From NCBI RefSeq assembly GCF_030817275.1, contig NZ_JAUSZD010000002.1, positions 1,612,001 to 1,676,000 of the forward strand: a DNA stretch of 64,000 nt, written 5' to 3'. This document shows positions 1 to 9,715 of the stretch, piece by piece. Within the stretch, counting starts at the first letter, position 1, and each line of letters begins with the position of its first letter. The position numbers were made by a program, and so were the translations under genes. This DNA is from Paenibacillus sp. V4I7. Its GTDB lineage: Bacteria > Bacillota > Bacilli > Paenibacillales > NBRC-103111. The notes under the pieces were generated by a model, which was given only the letters and a program-made list of their open reading frames with translations, searched no databases and was not told the origin of the DNA.

Positions 1-1
1 T

Positions 2-226
2 TTCTATGCAGACTTCGGATTGTTCCTGCAAGTGCCAAGAGATTCAGGAACGCTGTATTCAGTGACGAATGTTATTGATACGTATGTATATCGTGGTCTT
101 AAATCTACAGGAGAAATCGGTATGAGTACGGCAGCCGGTCTATATCAATCGGTTATCGGGTTCATTCTAGTTATGACTTCGAACTACATCGTTAGAAAAT
201 TCGATAAGGACAATGCGTTGTTCTAA
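2..226 (+). CDS. Sugar ABC transporter permease, LplB/UgpA type (C-terminal end only)
   Basis: The reading frame is already open at the left edge and ends at a TAA at 224-226, so only about the last 74 residues are present. They contain a tail typical of LplB-type permeases of the CUT1 class: a segment with FGLFLQVPRDSG, an extracytoplasmic stretch, a final hydrophobic helix around GFILVMTSNYIV, and a basic end RKFDKDNALF. The product would be one inner-membrane channel subunit of an oligosaccharide importer. The next gene starts 29 bases downstream and encodes the partner permease, so the two probably form a heterodimer. The substrate cannot be read from this fragment. The alpha-mannosidase genes downstream suggest mannosides or N-glycan fragments. 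The solute-binding protein, if in the same operon, lies outside the window. Confidence 0.85.
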   Translation, partial: FYADFGLFLQVPRDSGTLYSVTNVIDTYVYRGLKSTGEIGMSTAAGLYQSVIGFILVMTSNYIVRKFDKDNALF

Positions 227-255
227 ACTATTTTCATGGAAAGGAGGACATTCAA

Positions 256-1173
256 ATGATTGCTAAACCAATGAAAAGCCGTGACTTTCATACATTGCCG
301 CCTGCTTTGAATATACTCTTTAATCTTGTCGCGGGCCTCTTTGCGCTCGCTTGTATCTTTCCGTTTTTGTTTGTAACGATCATTTCATTTACGGATGAGA
401 AGACGTTAAGTGCGAACGGATACCGCATTATTCCGGAAAAATGGAGCCTCGATGCCTATCGTTATCTCTTCAAAGCGGGTGATCAGCTGCTGCTTTCCTA
501 TGGAGTTACCATTCTTGTAACTGTGGTAGGGACGCTTGTAAGCTTACTTATAACAGCAACGTTTGCCTATGCGATTTCACGTAAAAGCTTTAAATTCCGC
601 AATTTCTTCGGTTTTTTTGCTTTCTTCACGATGCTGTTTAACGGTGGACTTGTACCGACATATATCGTTGTTACACAACTAATGGGACTTAAAGATTCGA
701 TTTGGGCCTTGATTTTACCGCTGGCAGGAAATGCATTTTATATTATGATTATGCGTACTTTCTTCATCACATCTGTTCCTGACGCCATTATTGAATCTGG
801 GAAAATCGACGGGGCCGGCGAATTTGGGATTTTCGTCAAACTGGTGCTGCCGCTCTCGCTTCCGGGATTGGCCACTATAGGTTTGTTCAGTACTCTGGGA
901 TACTGGAACGATTGGTTTAATGCACTGCTCTATATCGATACGCCGAATCTGGTGCCTTTGCAATCGATGCTGATGCGGATTGAGAACAGCATGCAGTTCC
1001 TGCTCCAGAACACAAGCAACCCTTCTATTGGCGTGAGCTTACTTCAGTCGCTGCCGCAAGATACGTCCCGTATGGCGATGGTTGTTCTTGCAACCGGGCC
1101 GATTATTTTTGCTTATCCATTCTTCCAGCGGTACTTTATCCAAGGCTTGACGATTGGTGCCGTGAAAGAGTAA
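256..1173 (+). CDS. Sugar ABC transporter permease, LplC/YtcP type (CUT1)
   Basis: This 305-residue membrane protein has the length and layout of the second permease of LplB/LplC-type sugar importers. It has an N-terminal helix after a short basic lead, about six membrane segments, and the cytoplasmic EAA loop near residues 175-205 (IIESGKIDGAGEFG followed by LVLPLSLPGLAT). The EAA loop docks on the ATPase, which is not in this window and may be a shared MsmX-like protein. The start is the ATG at 256, eight bases after a perfect AAGGAGG at 241-247. The gene follows the LplB-type partner by 29 bases and precedes the GH125 gene by 46 bases, so all are likely one transcript. Import of mannose-containing oligosaccharides is inferred from that context. 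Confidence 0.92.
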   Translation: MIAKPMKSRDFHTLPPALNILFNLVAGLFALACIFPFLFVTIISFTDEKTLSANGYRIIPEKWSLDAYRYLFKAGDQLLLSYGVTILVTVVGTLVSLLITATFAYAISRKSFKFRNFFGFFAFFTMLFNGGLVPTYIVVTQLMGLKDSIWALILPLAGNAFYIMIMRTFFITSVPDAIIESGKIDGAGEFGIFVKLVLPLSLPGLATIGLFSTLGYWNDWFNALLYIDTPNLVPLQSMLMRIENSMQFLLQNTSNPSIGVSLLQSLPQDTSRMAMVVLATGPIIFAYPFFQRYFIQGLTIGAVKE

Positions 1174-1219
1174 CGTATTCGTACATTCTTCGATACTAGA
1201 AAAATTTGGAGGACTTACC

Positions 1220-2539
1220 GTGGAACAATTCAGACTGCCGAAAATTCCGATGCCGAAACTGGAACTGCCAAAGGTGATCCAAGACGTATTGCTGGAAGCC
1301 GAAGAGAAGCTGGCGCATCGTCCGAAGCTGCTGCAGCTATTTAAAAATTGTTTTCCTAACACATTAGAGACGACGACCAAATTGATGGAGGATGGAACTA
1401 CATTCGTCATCACCGGAGATATCCCGGCCTCGTGGCTTCGCGATTCGGTTGAACAAGTTATTCACTATGTGCCATTTGCCAAACAGGATTCTGACCTACA
1501 ACGCATCATTAGCGGTTTAATCAAGCGTCATATTCAATATATTCATATCGATCCGTATGCCAATGCGTTTAACGAATCAGCGAACGACTGGCACTGGAAC
1601 AAAGCGGATCAAACCGATATGTCGCCATGGGTATGGGAACGTAAATTTGAACTGGATTCGTTATGTTTCTCGATGCGGCTGGCTTATGCGTATTGGAAGG
1701 AAACGGAGCTAACGGATATTTTCGACGCGGGATTTAAAGCCGCGATGTTTAAAATCTACGAATTGTTTAAGACGGAGCAAGTTCACTTTGAAAAGTCTCC
1801 TTATCGTTTCACGCGCAATAATGGAATTCCGACGGATTCGCTGCGCAATAACGGGATGGGGATGCCTGTGAATTATACGGGAATGGTATGGTCAGGCTTT
1901 CGTTCAAGTGACGACGCTTGCGACTTCCATTACAATATTCCGGCGAATATGTTCGCGGTTGTGGCCCTTCGCCATATGCAAGAGTTTGCGGAATGGGTGT
2001 TCAGGGATATGGACTTCCTCCAAGACCTGAAAGCCCTTGAAGCGGATATTGACCATGGAATCCAGCTGTATGGTATCTATCGCCATCCAGCGTTTGGACC
2101 GATCTATGCCTATGAGACAGACGGCTTCGGCAACTACTGTTTAATGGATGATGCGGGCACGCCAGGTCTGATGTCGATTCCGTATCTGGGTTATGTTTCG
2201 GCGGATGATCCGATCTATCAGAACACAAGACGATTCGCGCTAAGTAAAGAGAATCCGTTTTACTTCGAAGGCAAAGTTGCCAGAGGCATCGGCAGCCCGC
2301 ATACGCCGGACGATTACATTTGGCATATGGCTTTATCTATGCAAGGCTTGACGGCTTCCACGGCAGAAGAGAAGCTGGCGATGATCGCGATGCTTGAGGC
2401 AACGGATGCAGACACCGGGTTTATGCACGAGGGCTTTCATGTTGATGATCCAACGATTTTTACACGGAAATGGTTCGCCTGGTCGAACAGTTTATTCTCC
2501 CAGTTGGTGTATAAAGCGATGAAGGATGGTTTACTATGA
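1220..2539 (+). CDS. GH125 exo-alpha-1,6-mannosidase
   Basis: The 439-residue protein matches family GH125 (formerly DUF1237), metal-independent inverting exo-alpha-1,6-mannosidases that trim N-glycans and other alpha-mannosides. Conserved blocks are visible: ASWLRDS near residue 75, an NNGIPTDSLRNNGMG-type block, VWSGFRSSDD with the likely acid Asp at 231/232, and HEGFHVDDPTIFTRKWFAWS with the likely base Glu404. The spacing between the two acids (about 172) fits the family. There is no signal peptide, so it probably acts in the cytoplasm on imported sugars. Translation starts at GTG 1220, with GGAGG upstream at 1208-1212. Its last codons overlap the next gene by four bases (ATGA at 2536), indicating translational coupling. 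Confidence 0.93.
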   Translation: MEQFRLPKIPMPKLELPKVIQDVLLEAEEKLAHRPKLLQLFKNCFPNTLETTTKLMEDGTTFVITGDIPASWLRDSVEQVIHYVPFAKQDSDLQRIISGLIKRHIQYIHIDPYANAFNESANDWHWNKADQTDMSPWVWERKFELDSLCFSMRLAYAYWKETELTDIFDAGFKAAMFKIYELFKTEQVHFEKSPYRFTRNNGIPTDSLRNNGMGMPVNYTGMVWSGFRSSDDACDFHYNIPANMFAVVALRHMQEFAEWVFRDMDFLQDLKALEADIDHGIQLYGIYRHPAFGPIYAYETDGFGNYCLMDDAGTPGLMSIPYLGYVSADDPIYQNTRRFALSKENPFYFEGKVARGIGSPHTPDDYIWHMALSMQGLTASTAEEKLAMIAMLEATDADTGFMHEGFHVDDPTIFTRKWFAWSNSLFSQLVYKAMKDGLL

Positions 2540-5500
2540 GTCGACCGGTCATTATTTTCTATGATGCCACATTTCCGATCAGCAATTGTGGTGAAGTGAA
2601 TGCCGATCTACTCACGGCGCAAGGAGCTATTGTTGTAGACGCTGATGCATTAGGAGAAGCTCTCCGGTCGGCGGTTGGAGGATGCTTTGTTAATCTGCAT
2701 GCCCCGTACTTCCCTAAGTCCGAATGGACGGAAATCCTTGCATTCTTGAAACGCAGCGGCGGGCTGCTTAGTATTGGCGGCGCAGCATTCAAGCGTCCGG
2801 TGCGCCGGGAAGCGGATGGCTGGCATATAGAGTCGGAGCAGACCGCCTATCATCAGCAGTTGTACATTCATGAAATACTTCGTGTTGAAGCCGTACCAAT
2901 GCGCTCCTATACCGCGTTAGAAACCTTGCCGCTGCTTCAAGGGCAGGAATCGATGTTCGCGCTTGGAGATACGTGGAATCTGGTTCCGCATACGACACGC
3001 AACAGCGACCTGCCCGATCAAATGGGCGCTGCGGGAACCATGAGCACACAGATTTATCCGCTTTTGAAAAGCATCAGTAAGGAAGGCCGTGAAGTTGCTG
3101 CGCCTGTTGTTCTTTGGGAAAACTCGCGCGGCGCGTTTATCGGTTCGCGTTGGATGTTTGTCAATGTACCGCTTAGTCCTTCGTTTTGGAACGAGGGCGG
3201 TGCCCAAGCATTGATGACGTGGGCGGCATTTTGCGAAAGTGGCGTTACGGAGCTGTGGATCAAGCCGAATTATGCCAGCTTTGAGCCAGGAGAGCATGCC
3301 ATGCTGACACTCCAAACTCAGCTTATCGGAAGGATCGAAGCTGGAGCTGCCTCTAAGCAATGGACATTTGATCTTCGTGTATCGCATGAGGGTGGTGCAC
3401 AGGACATGTGGACGCATCGTTTGACAGTCCAAGTGAATAAAGAATTCAACGTGGTGCGCATTCCGGTGCCGCTTGATATACAACGTGGTTTATATCGTGT
3501 GACTTGCAAGGCAACATCAGAGGATGGGGAGTTTCGCGTGCTTCGCCAAGGCTTCTGGGGGCACGATCCCTTACTGCTTGCCGAGGGACAACCGATTACC
3601 TGCGATCGCGATTATTTCATCAAGGATGGACGTCCGCTGCCGATCGTCGGCATGACGTATATGACCTCCGATGTCGCTCGCAAATTTCTCTTTCTGCCCA
3701 ATAGCGATGTTTGGGATCGAGACATGGCCCAAATGGCCAAAGCAGGCATCAATTGGATTCGAACAGGGATTTGGACAGCTTACCGCAATATCATGCAGGT
3801 GGACGGACATGCTTCTGAAGAGGTTCTGAGAGCCATTGATGCTTTCTTCTTAACGGCTAAGAAGCACAATCTCCAGGTAACGTTCACTTTCTTCTCCTTT
3901 ACGCCAGAAACTTGGGAAGGGGTTAACCCTTATCTCGATCCGCAAAGCGTAGAGGCACAGAAGCGGTTTATCCGCTCCATTGTTTCGCGTCACCGTACGA
4001 CGACGCATGTGGATTGGGATTTGATTAATGAGCCTTCCATGTTTGATCCTGCTCTGATTTTCTCCGAGGGACCGCGTTCCACTCGTGATATCTACGAACG
4101 GCAGGCTTTTGTAGAGTGGCTTAGGCTGCGTCATGGCAGCATCGAATTGCTTCAGGAACGGTGGAATATGTCACCCGAACAGCTTCCGACTTTTGAAGAG
4201 GCGGCAATTCCCGAGGCTGGAGAAATCAATTTCGACGTGCAGGATATGCACAAGGGTAAGAAAGGAACGCGCTGGCTGGATTACTGCTTGTTCTCGATGG
4301 AGATGCATAACCGTTGGGCCAAAGAGCTCTACAATACGATTAAAGAGATCAGTCCGGATCATCTCGTGGTGGTTGGACAGGATGAAGCGCTTGGCGCGCA
4401 GCGCCCTTCTCCTTTGTTTTATGAGGAGGCGGTGGACTATACAACCGTACACTCGTGGTGGCTGAACGATAACCTCGTTTGGGACGGTATTTTTGCAAAA
4501 ACAGCGAATAAGCCGAATGTCATTCAAGAAACAGGCATCATGTACGTGGAGACACCGGATGGACGCGCTAAACGTTCGGAGATTGAACTGCGTAGTCTGT
4601 TGGAGCGCAAATATGCCTATGCATTTGCAACCGGAGGCGCCGGTGCTATTCATTGGATTTGGAATACCAACTTCTATATGGATAATGCGAACGAATCGCA
4701 TATCGGTGCACTTCGGGCTGACGGCACAGAGAAGCCGGAAGCTGATGTATCTTACGATTTCGGGAGGTTTATGGCTGAAATCAGAGATTTATTCCTGGAT
4801 CGGGCGCTGGAAGACATCGTAGCGATTTTCCCTTATTCAAACGATTTTTCCAACCGGAAATTGGCGTTCGATGCAACGACTAGAATGACGCGTGTGCTGT
4901 CCTATCAAATGAAGATGCCGTTCCGTTCGGCATCGGAATATCATTTGGATGCGCTGGAGAATCAACCAGCGAAGCTGATCATTCTGCCGAGCGCGCATAA
5001 TCTGGATGAACAAGCTTGGACGAAGCTTGTAGATATCGTTCAGCGAACAGGTGCGACGCTGCTTGTGACAGGTACACTCAGCCTTGATGCGTATTGGAAG
5101 CAAACGCCTCGTCTAATCGATGAGCTAGGCGCAGCTGAGCTTCAAAATATACGGCGGGAAGAAATGCTTCAGTTGCAGGGCGCAGTGCTCCCGGTTTCCT
5201 TTGACAAGCGCCGTATAGCTGAAGTCGTGAAAGAAGTGCGGGCTGGATATTCGGAAGCGGGGACTGTTTCTGAGTCTGGCAGCGCAGGCGATGCGGTTGT
5301 CAATATTCCGCTGGGCAAAGGCAGACTCATTTGGAGTCCGCTGCCCGTTGAATTGAACGAACGACTGGATACGGTCGCCAGCCTATATCGTTATGCCCTC
5401 GATGCCGCGGGCTGTGAAAGCGGATTGCAATGGCTGCAAGGTGGCGATATTGCAGGTGTATACGGAAGGAAGCTACGCTTTAAGAACGGCTTCCTGTATG

Positions 5501-5673
5501 TATTCGTATCTGAATTTGCATGGAATGTGAATATCGAAGTGAAAGATACGGATAGTGGAGCAACCTATACATTTACGCTAGAGAGAGAGCGTTCCGTACT
5601 CTTTGCTGCAGATGCGCAAGGTAATCTCATCTCCGTATACCGTCCGGAGGAAGTCCATATTGAAAGGAGTTAA
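2536..5673 (+). CDS. Large clan GH-A beta-glycosidase of uncertain family
   Basis: This 1045-residue protein has a TIM-barrel glycosidase core near residues 360-740 with clan GH-A hallmarks. DWDLINEP carries the likely acid/base Glu499, and NVIQETGIMYVE carries the likely nucleophile Glu665. It is flanked by unusual domains: an N-terminal Rossmann/glutamine-amidotransferase-like region (about 1-240), a beta-rich linker (240-350), a second amidotransferase-like domain (about 800-960), and a short beta tail. That arrangement recalls GH42-type beta-galactosidases but is much larger. No signal peptide is seen. The ATG overlaps the GH125 stop (ATGA), and GH38 follows after three bases, so the three enzymes are probably co-produced. 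Given two alpha-mannosidases beside it, the beta-mannoside of an N-glycan core is a plausible substrate, but beta-galactosides or beta-glucosides are also possible. Confidence 0.75.
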   Translation: MSRPVIIFYDATFPISNCGEVNADLLTAQGAIVVDADALGEALRSAVGGCFVNLHAPYFPKSEWTEILAFLKRSGGLLSIGGAAFKRPVRREADGWHIESEQTAYHQQLYIHEILRVEAVPMRSYTALETLPLLQGQESMFALGDTWNLVPHTTRNSDLPDQMGAAGTMSTQIYPLLKSISKEGREVAAPVVLWENSRGAFIGSRWMFVNVPLSPSFWNEGGAQALMTWAAFCESGVTELWIKPNYASFEPGEHAMLTLQTQLIGRIEAGAASKQWTFDLRVSHEGGAQDMWTHRLTVQVNKEFNVVRIPVPLDIQRGLYRVTCKATSEDGEFRVLRQGFWGHDPLLLAEGQPITCDRDYFIKDGRPLPIVGMTYMTSDVARKFLFLPNSDVWDRDMAQMAKAGINWIRTGIWTAYRNIMQVDGHASEEVLRAIDAFFLTAKKHNLQVTFTFFSFTPETWEGVNPYLDPQSVEAQKRFIRSIVSRHRTTTHVDWDLINEPSMFDPALIFSEGPRSTRDIYERQAFVEWLRLRHGSIELLQERWNMSPEQLPTFEEAAIPEAGEINFDVQDMHKGKKGTRWLDYCLFSMEMHNRWAKELYNTIKEISPDHLVVVGQDEALGAQRPSPLFYEEAVDYTTVHSWWLNDNLVWDGIFAKTANKPNVIQETGIMYVETPDGRAKRSEIELRSLLERKYAYAFATGGAGAIHWIWNTNFYMDNANESHIGALRADGTEKPEADVSYDFGRFMAEIRDLFLDRALEDIVAIFPYSNDFSNRKLAFDATTRMTRVLSYQMKMPFRSASEYHLDALENQPAKLIILPSAHNLDEQAWTKLVDIVQRTGATLLVTGTLSLDAYWKQTPRLIDELGAAELQNIRREEMLQLQGAVLPVSFDKRRIAEVVKEVRAGYSEAGTVSESGSAGDAVVNIPLGKGRLIWSPLPVELNERLDTVASLYRYALDAAGCESGLQWLQGGDIAGVYGRKLRFKNGFLYVFVSEFAWNVNIEVKDTDSGATYTFTLERERSVLFAADAQGNLISVYRPEEVHIERS

Positions 5674-5676
5674 ACG

Positions 5677-8406
5677 ATGAGCACCAAGAGAACCGCTCAT
5701 ATCATTTCCCATACCCATTGGGATCGGGAATGGTATTTACCATATGAGAAACATCATGTTCGTCTCGTCAAGCTAGTAGATACACTGTTGGATAAAATAG
5801 ATCAGGATCCGAATTATCGCAGCTTCTTTTTGGACGGACAAACGATCATTTTGGAGGACTACCTCCAGGTTCGACCGGATCAAAAGGATCGATTGACCAA
5901 ATTTATTCAGGACGGCCGTATTTTGATAGGTCCGTGGTATATTTTGCAGGATGCGTTTCTGACGAGCGGTGAAGCCAATGTACGAAATATGCAGATCGGG
6001 CATCAAGATGCGAAGAAATATGGCGATGTATCGAAGATCGGTTATTTTCCCGATACGTTCGGTCTCGTAGGCCAAACGCCGCAATTGATGCAGCAATCCG
6101 GAATCACGAATGCTTTGTTTGGCCGCGGCGTGAAGCCGACAGGCTTTAACAATACCGTTTCTGACGGTGATTACGAATCGTCATTCTCGGAGCTGCTTTG
6201 GGAAGGGCCCGATGGCTCCCAAGTGCTCGGCATTCTGTTCGCCAACTGGTATTCGAATGGCAATGAAATTCCTGTGGACCGGGAAGAAGCGAAAGCGTAC
6301 TGGGAGCGGAAGCTAGCGGACGCGGAGAAATACGCATCGACTGGCGAGCTGCTCTTTATGAATGGCTGTGACCATCAGCCGGTTCAGTTGGACTTGCCTG
6401 AAGCGATTCAAGCTGCGCGCGAGCTGTATCCGGATACGACCTTTGTTCACTCGAATTTTAACGATTACTTGCAGGCTGTTCAGCGTTCCTTGAAGCATGA
6501 GCTTTCTACAGTAAAGGGTGAGCTCCGCAGTCAACGGACAGACGGTTGGTCTACGCTCGTGAATACCGCTTCGGCTCGTGTTTACTTGAAGCAGATGAAT
6601 CAGCTGGGACAAGCGATGCTGGAAAAAGTGGCTGAACCTCTGGCCGCTTTCGCACATGTGCTCGAAGTTGGGGAGAAATACCCGCATCATCTGTTCACGT
6701 ATGCTTGGAAAACATTAATGAAGAATCATCCGCACGATAGTATTTGCGGCTGCTCCGTGGACGAAGTACACCGGGAAATGGTGACTCGCTTCGAGAAAAG
6801 CCGGCATGTGGCGGAAGCGATCGTCGATGACAGCAAACGAGTGATTGCTGAAGCGATCGATACGTCGAGCTTTGCGCAAACGGGCGAAAGCGCCCTGCCG
6901 GTCGTTGTTTTTAATACCTCCGGTTGGGAGCGTACCGGCGTCGTGAGTATCGAGGTAGATGCCTTGCGTTTGTATTTCCGTGATGGTTACACACTAGAAG
7001 AAGCAAGCAGTTTTGCGAAGGCGGCGGATCTTAAGGGCCGTACGCTCGTGGACGCGCTGGGAAATGTCGTAGCATGTACCTTTGAAGATCTCGGACTGCA
7101 ATTCGGTTACGATTTGCCGGACGATAAATTCCGTCAGCCGTATATGTGCCGTAGAGTGAAGCTGACTTTTGAAGCGGAGAAGGTTCCTGCCTTAGGTCTG
7201 AAGACGTACGCTTGGGTTAAGAGGGAAGAAGAGATATCATCTACCTCGCTGCTAGAGGGTGATCGGGTACTGGAGAATGAATCGCTTAAGATCGAAATTG
7301 CGGATAACGGTTCATTCATGTTAACGGACAAGAAGAATGGCCGAACTTACCGGGATTTAGGCGTATATGAGAATACCGGGGATATCGGCAACGAATATAT
7401 GTACAAACAACCGGAAGGCGAGACAGCTCTAACAACCCACGGCTTAGCAGCATACATTCGTGTGTTAAAGGATACGCCTTATCAGGCAGCTATTGAAATT
7501 GTACATGACTGGGAAATTCCTGCGTCAGCGGATGACTTACTGGAGGAAGAGCAGCGCGATTTGATCTACTATCCGCACAGAAAAGCGCAGCGATCGGCTC
7601 GCATGGTACCTATGCAGATCCGTACCATTGTCAGTCTGAGCCGCGGCGGCAAAGGAGTAGAGATCGAGGCATCCTTCAACAATCAGGCCAAAGATCATCG
7701 TTTACGGATGTTGTTCCCATCGGATCTGAATACACAAGTTCACCGCGTCGACTCCATGTTTGAAATCCCGCAGCGCGACAACACGCCGACAGCTGAATGG
7801 GAAAATCCAAGCAATACGCAGCATCAACAGGCATTCATTGATGTAAGCGAGGCAGAGTCTGGTCTTGTTGTTGCTAACCTCGGATTGAACGAATACGAAG
7901 TTCTGCAGGGCGGACGCAATACGATTGCCGTGACACTGCTTCGCGCAGTTGGCGAGCTGGGCGACTGGGGCTTGTTCCCGACGCCGGAAGCGCAGTGTCT
8001 GGGCGAACACACCGTCCGAATGACCATCATTCCGTATAACGGCGAAGACGAACAATACGGCGCTTACGAGCAAGCCTACCAGTTCCAAATTCCGTGGACG
8101 TTATGTCAAACGGGCATTCACACTGGACGCATCGCATCTACGTATGCACCATTCCGTTGGGAAGGCGATAAGATGGCCTTTTCCTCCATGAAAATGAATG
8201 AAGGAACTGGCGATCTGCTGCTCCGCTGGTACAACATGAGCGCCCAAAACACCGAGCTCAAGCTCAGTTCCAACATACCTCAATACTCCTTCTATAAGAG
8301 TACGATTATGGAAGCACACGGCCCAAGGATTGAAGCTGACGCCGGAGGCCAGTTGTCTTTAACGACAGGTCCTTGCGAAATTGTTACAATCGGGATTCAA
8401 CGATAA
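5677..8406 (+). CDS. GH38 alpha-mannosidase
   Basis: The 909-residue protein is a family GH38 retaining, metal-dependent alpha-mannosidase. The metal site motif HTHWDREW places His12, His14 and Asp16. The nucleophile motif GYFPDTFG gives Asp126, and the helical middle domain has NHPHDSICGCS with His351/His353. The remaining about 500 residues form the usual beta-sandwich part. It lacks a signal peptide, so it would degrade imported mannosides in the cytoplasm. The start is ATG 5677, with an AAGGAG about eight bases upstream, inside the last codons of the preceding glycosidase gene. It is the last gene of the operon and is followed by a strong hairpin terminator at 8424-8470. A paralogue (61248-63968) ends the second mannoside operon. 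The two share motifs closely in the N-terminal domain. Confidence 0.95.
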   Translation: MSTKRTAHIISHTHWDREWYLPYEKHHVRLVKLVDTLLDKIDQDPNYRSFFLDGQTIILEDYLQVRPDQKDRLTKFIQDGRILIGPWYILQDAFLTSGEANVRNMQIGHQDAKKYGDVSKIGYFPDTFGLVGQTPQLMQQSGITNALFGRGVKPTGFNNTVSDGDYESSFSELLWEGPDGSQVLGILFANWYSNGNEIPVDREEAKAYWERKLADAEKYASTGELLFMNGCDHQPVQLDLPEAIQAARELYPDTTFVHSNFNDYLQAVQRSLKHELSTVKGELRSQRTDGWSTLVNTASARVYLKQMNQLGQAMLEKVAEPLAAFAHVLEVGEKYPHHLFTYAWKTLMKNHPHDSICGCSVDEVHREMVTRFEKSRHVAEAIVDDSKRVIAEAIDTSSFAQTGESALPVVVFNTSGWERTGVVSIEVDALRLYFRDGYTLEEASSFAKAADLKGRTLVDALGNVVACTFEDLGLQFGYDLPDDKFRQPYMCRRVKLTFEAEKVPALGLKTYAWVKREEEISSTSLLEGDRVLENESLKIEIADNGSFMLTDKKNGRTYRDLGVYENTGDIGNEYMYKQPEGETALTTHGLAAYIRVLKDTPYQAAIEIVHDWEIPASADDLLEEEQRDLIYYPHRKAQRSARMVPMQIRTIVSLSRGGKGVEIEASFNNQAKDHRLRMLFPSDLNTQVHRVDSMFEIPQRDNTPTAEWENPSNTQHQQAFIDVSEAESGLVVANLGLNEYEVLQGGRNTIAVTLLRAVGELGDWGLFPTPEAQCLGEHTVRMTIIPYNGEDEQYGAYEQAYQFQIPWTLCQTGIHTGRIASTYAPFRWEGDKMAFSSMKMNEGTGDLLLRWYNMSAQNTELKLSSNIPQYSFYKSTIMEAHGPRIEADAGGQLSLTTGPCEIVTIGIQR

Positions 8407-8423
8407 GATTAGCGTTTTGGATA

Positions 8424-8470
8424 AGGGGCTGTCCCACAAGTTGGTAAATCTACTTGAGGACAGCCCTTTA
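8424..8470 (+). terminator. Terminator of the mannoside operon
   Basis: The stem GGGCTGTCC (8426-8434) pairs with GGACAGCCC (8458-8466), with a 23-base loop, and is followed by a short T tract. It lies 18 bases beyond the GH38 stop. Confidence 0.85.
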
Positions 8471-8596
8471 AGTTCTTTTGACCTTATGGAACATTAGACA
8501 CTGGATTAATCCAATGCAATTAGCAATCAGGCTTCGAAATTCACAAACTGGGTCTGAATATTCAGAATATGGCATTTTAGGACAGTCTCGTTGAGG

Positions 8597-9199
8597 TCAG
8601 GATTGCACATCAATCAGTGGCATTTTTTTGCGCTTCGCCTTGAAAGCTAGATACATACTTGTCACTACGGAGCCTATGGTTCCGCAAATGATATCCGCCA
8701 TCGTGTCGACCAAGCTTCCGTTTTGCGAATGGAGACCGAAGAGACCGTCCGTCGTAAACTCATATATTTCCCAGACCCCGGCCATGGCGATGGAAAAGAA
8801 AAGGCAAAACCACACGGCAACTTTCGCATTCGGCACGTCCGCTTTCTCGCCTTTACTTGCTCTCATATAAATCAATAAACCGACGAAGCAAAGGATTAAG
8901 CCCGAAAAGAGATGCTCGATTTTATCTAGGTAAGGGATTACGCTGTAAAATCCAAACTCGTTTGCCATAAACATTGTGATAAAAATGAACAATAGGACGG
9001 AAAACCGTAACGCTGCAAACATCGTGGTCTTTGTGATTTTGACGACGATTCGGATGATCAGCAGCACAGCAACAATCAAAATGGCCTGAAGCATTTTTGC
9101 TTGGATGCCGTTCACCCAAAAATAAACAAAGCAGACTGCGGCAGTCACATACATGGCCAGTTCGAACAGGTCGTTCCATTTGTCTTTGTGTTTTTTCAT
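8597..9199 (-). CDS. Integral membrane protein, DUF2238/YjdF-like
   Basis: About 200 residues on the minus strand with five or six hydrophobic segments, ending in a basic tail KAKRKK. Polar positions inside the membrane region are characteristic: DKIEHLFSG, WEIYEFTTDGLFG and LVDTMADIICGTIG. These acid and histidine residues resemble the DUF2238/YjdF group of Bacillales membrane proteins, whose function is unknown to me. I choose ATG 9199 because GGAG lies six bases upstream. In-frame ATGs up to 9214 are also open. The gene stands alone, convergent with the mannoside operon, and no partner suggests a role. The call rests on topology and the acidic motifs only. Confidence 0.6.
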   Translation of the reverse strand: MKKHKDKWNDLFELAMYVTAAVCFVYFWVNGIQAKMLQAILIVAVLLIIRIVVKITKTTMFAALRFSVLLFIFITMFMANEFGFYSVIPYLDKIEHLFSGLILCFVGLLIYMRASKGEKADVPNAKVAVWFCLFFSIAMAGVWEIYEFTTDGLFGLHSQNGSLVDTMADIICGTIGSVVTSMYLAFKAKRKKMPLIDVQS

Positions 9200-9412
9200 T
9201 TGCATCTCCATCACTCGCTTCGAATTCCGAAATTAGTCTTTTTGGTAATTATTAAACATTATAGTTTGTTCTTAAACAAGACAGCACAATCATTGATGGG
9301 TAAAATCGTATGTTGCCTCGTTCAATAATTGCCCGGGAAATGGTAAACCGAGTCCCGTCTCTTCATTGTTACCCATTATCCATATCGCATTATCCTTTTC
9401 GGGTGATTCTAT

Positions 9413-9655
9413 TTGTTCAAATGCTATTGGGGAGAGGACTATCTTGACACATCTAGAATAAATCGATATTATAGATATATGAAGTCTATAATAGGTGGAA
9501 TTAGGACGGATGAGTTTGGAAGAAGTTCGGTCACGGGTTTATATGCTGCCGGGGATGCGTCGTATTTCATGCATTCGCAATTAATTTTTGCTGCGGCCGA
9601 TGGCAGCAAAGCAGCTATGGGTGTGAATATGGATTTGATGGAAGAATTCATATAA
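9413..9655 (+). pseudogene. Remnant of a FAD-dependent pyridine nucleotide oxidoreductase (thioredoxin reductase-like)
   Basis: The last about 50 codons resemble the C-terminal end of thioredoxin-reductase-like flavoproteins. RTDEFGRSSVTGLYAAGD is the second FAD-binding motif, followed by SQLIFAAADGSKAAMGVN. Full-length relatives have about 300 residues, while here the FAD- and NADPH-binding domains upstream are missing. Upstream sequence 9215-9412 shows no matching frame. A TTGACA-N17-TATTAT promoter-like sequence sits inside the fragment (9444-9472), just before the ATG at 9479. A 58-residue peptide could therefore still be made, though I consider decay more likely. A terminator hairpin follows at 9716-9756. 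Confidence 0.65.
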
Positions 9656-9715
9656 TGACCGTTTTTATTTCAACGATAGGGATGACCTAAAAATCTTATC
9701 CGTTTTTCAATCATT

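Noticed and set aside
1039..1413. Antisense frames inside the permease/GH125 region and similar long antisense frames in the glycosidase genes
   Set aside because: They lack ribosome sites and overlap well-supported genes fully. They are codon-bias shadows.
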